Below, in pieces: positions 63,141 to 64,000 of a stretch of DNA of 64,000 nt. A program made the translations under genes and the position numbers. Within the stretch, counting starts at the first letter, position 1. Each line of letters opens with the position of its first letter. Source of the DNA: Ophiodon elongatus (Eukaryota; Chordata; Actinopteri; Perciformes; Hexagrammidae); NCBI GenBank assembly GCA_016806645.1, contig JACSYO010000912.1, forward strand, positions 778,001 through 842,000, written 5' to 3'. The notes beneath the pieces are model-generated. The model worked only from the letters and a program-made list of their open reading frames with translations, searched no databases and was not told the DNA's origin.

Positions 63141-64000
63141 GGGAGGGGTGGGGGCTTGGGGGCCAGAGACAAACTGAGAGGCAGACAGCAAAGGGCATTC
63201 ACTTGAAATTCCTTTCATTTGTGTGTTTTTTTACCACATAGTGAAAGCTAGTGTTTTCAGTAATACTCTGTGTAGCTGTTTTTTTAAAATACGCTATTTA
63301 TTTGTTCAGAGTGCTACAAGTGGGCCACTTGAATTATACATAGTGCATGTGAGCGCACAGTGTTTCCTGAGATGACTTGTTGAACCACTCTGTGGAAGGG
63401 TTAGCTGCACTAGGTTTTAATACCAATAATTGCAGCATTTGGTGAATGACTCATTGTTTTAATGCAGCTGTGGTTAACATCACAATCATCAAAATTGTTT
63501 GTTCAAAGCGACAGATGAGTGAAGATCAAAAACACACACAGACACACACTGCTCAATGTCCTCCTCATGCACACTCACATCCAGTAGCCTAGAGAGAACC
63601 TCTGACCTCAATCATCTTAATTAATCAAAGCGATCAGGAAATTGAAGTGGTGACTGCGGGAAAGCTGCATTGCAATTTCTAAACGGCATGTGAAATTCAC
63701 AGTTTAGAAACTATGGAATGTGTCCACAAGTTAACATGCAATCAGACAGGCTTCACACCTCCAACTTCTCACACGCTGTGTGTGGAAAACTACTTGTTTA
63801 CAGCATGAAATCAGATTGCAGTTGCAATTATTATTGTTTGTTTGGCTGCACTAGATACAGCAGTTGTATTTCTGACAAAGCAGCTGCTCAACGAGTATTT
63901 GCTGTATTATTTAACCCTACCTGATGTCCCCAAGGAAACCACGGATGTGACCATAAGTAATTTTCAAGCAAAATATATAAAATCTAGCAATATACAGTAG
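63141..64000. other. No gene recognised
   Basis: Only a short G-rich patch (63140-63165) and a short CA patch (63532-63550) stand out. The 68-codon frame at 63718-63924 has no domain. Confidence 0.5.

Overview
The window reads as a nuclear-genome segment from a teleost fish, most likely a percomorph. It is AT-rich and contains no open frame longer than 166 codons. It is full of long (CA)n/(GT)n, (GA)n and (CT)n microsatellites. Its dispersed repeats match families I know from percomorph genomes: an L2-type LINE, Rex3/RTE-like LINE tails, a tRNA-derived SINE, hAT-type and Harbinger-type MITEs, and several unclassified percomorph repeats. I see no bacterial or organellar features and no CRISPR array. 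I could not identify any functional host protein-coding exon, tRNA, rRNA or known microRNA. The window is best described as intergenic or deep-intronic sequence.

Layout. From 1 to 17 kb: a 5'-truncated L2-like LINE on the minus strand (669-1694) beside a 79-bp (CA)n; a hAT-type MITE (3987-4290); a degenerate minisatellite (4718-4840); a percomorph dispersed repeat (9095-9490); large GT, GA, TCAA and CT microsatellites; an AT-rich, CAATT-dense stretch that may be a conserved non-coding element (about 12.9-13.08 kb). The clearest complete element is a Harbinger-like non-autonomous transposon at 16226-17421. It has TAA duplications on both sides and three exact 20-bp tandem units in its left terminus.

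From 19 to 34 kb: a 75-bp (GT)n with a Z-DNA-prone GC end, an LTR-like fragment, the end of a second Harbinger-like element (22095-22307), a second hAT-type MITE (27173-27484), a fold-back element (27950-28395), a Rex3-like LINE tail (30260-30515), a hAT-like remnant (32093-32612), a CCAAT/TATA promoter-like segment (about 32.92 kb) and a CA array of about 114 bp (33778-33891).

From 35 to 64 kb: a long purine-rich tract (35.9-36.4 kb), a tRNA-derived SINE (36668-36819), two more partial copies of the fold-back element, a possible short GC-rich exon (38150-38230), a DR1 nuclear-receptor-type site (40262-40274), a three-stage CTCG/CACG/CA microsatellite (41157-41247), a second Rex3-like tail (41700-41915), hAT-type MITE copies near 50 kb, an exact CTCF-consensus site (55066-55079), a degraded percomorph repeat (57190-57830), and more CA, GT, CT and AT arrays.

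There are no genes here that work together. The biology is repeat turnover plus scattered candidate regulatory DNA. Family names were assigned from memory of the families without a database search, so confidence is moderate for degraded copies. I found no convincing undescribed system. The features most worth checking are the Harbinger-like element with its internal triplication and the candidate regulatory sites.
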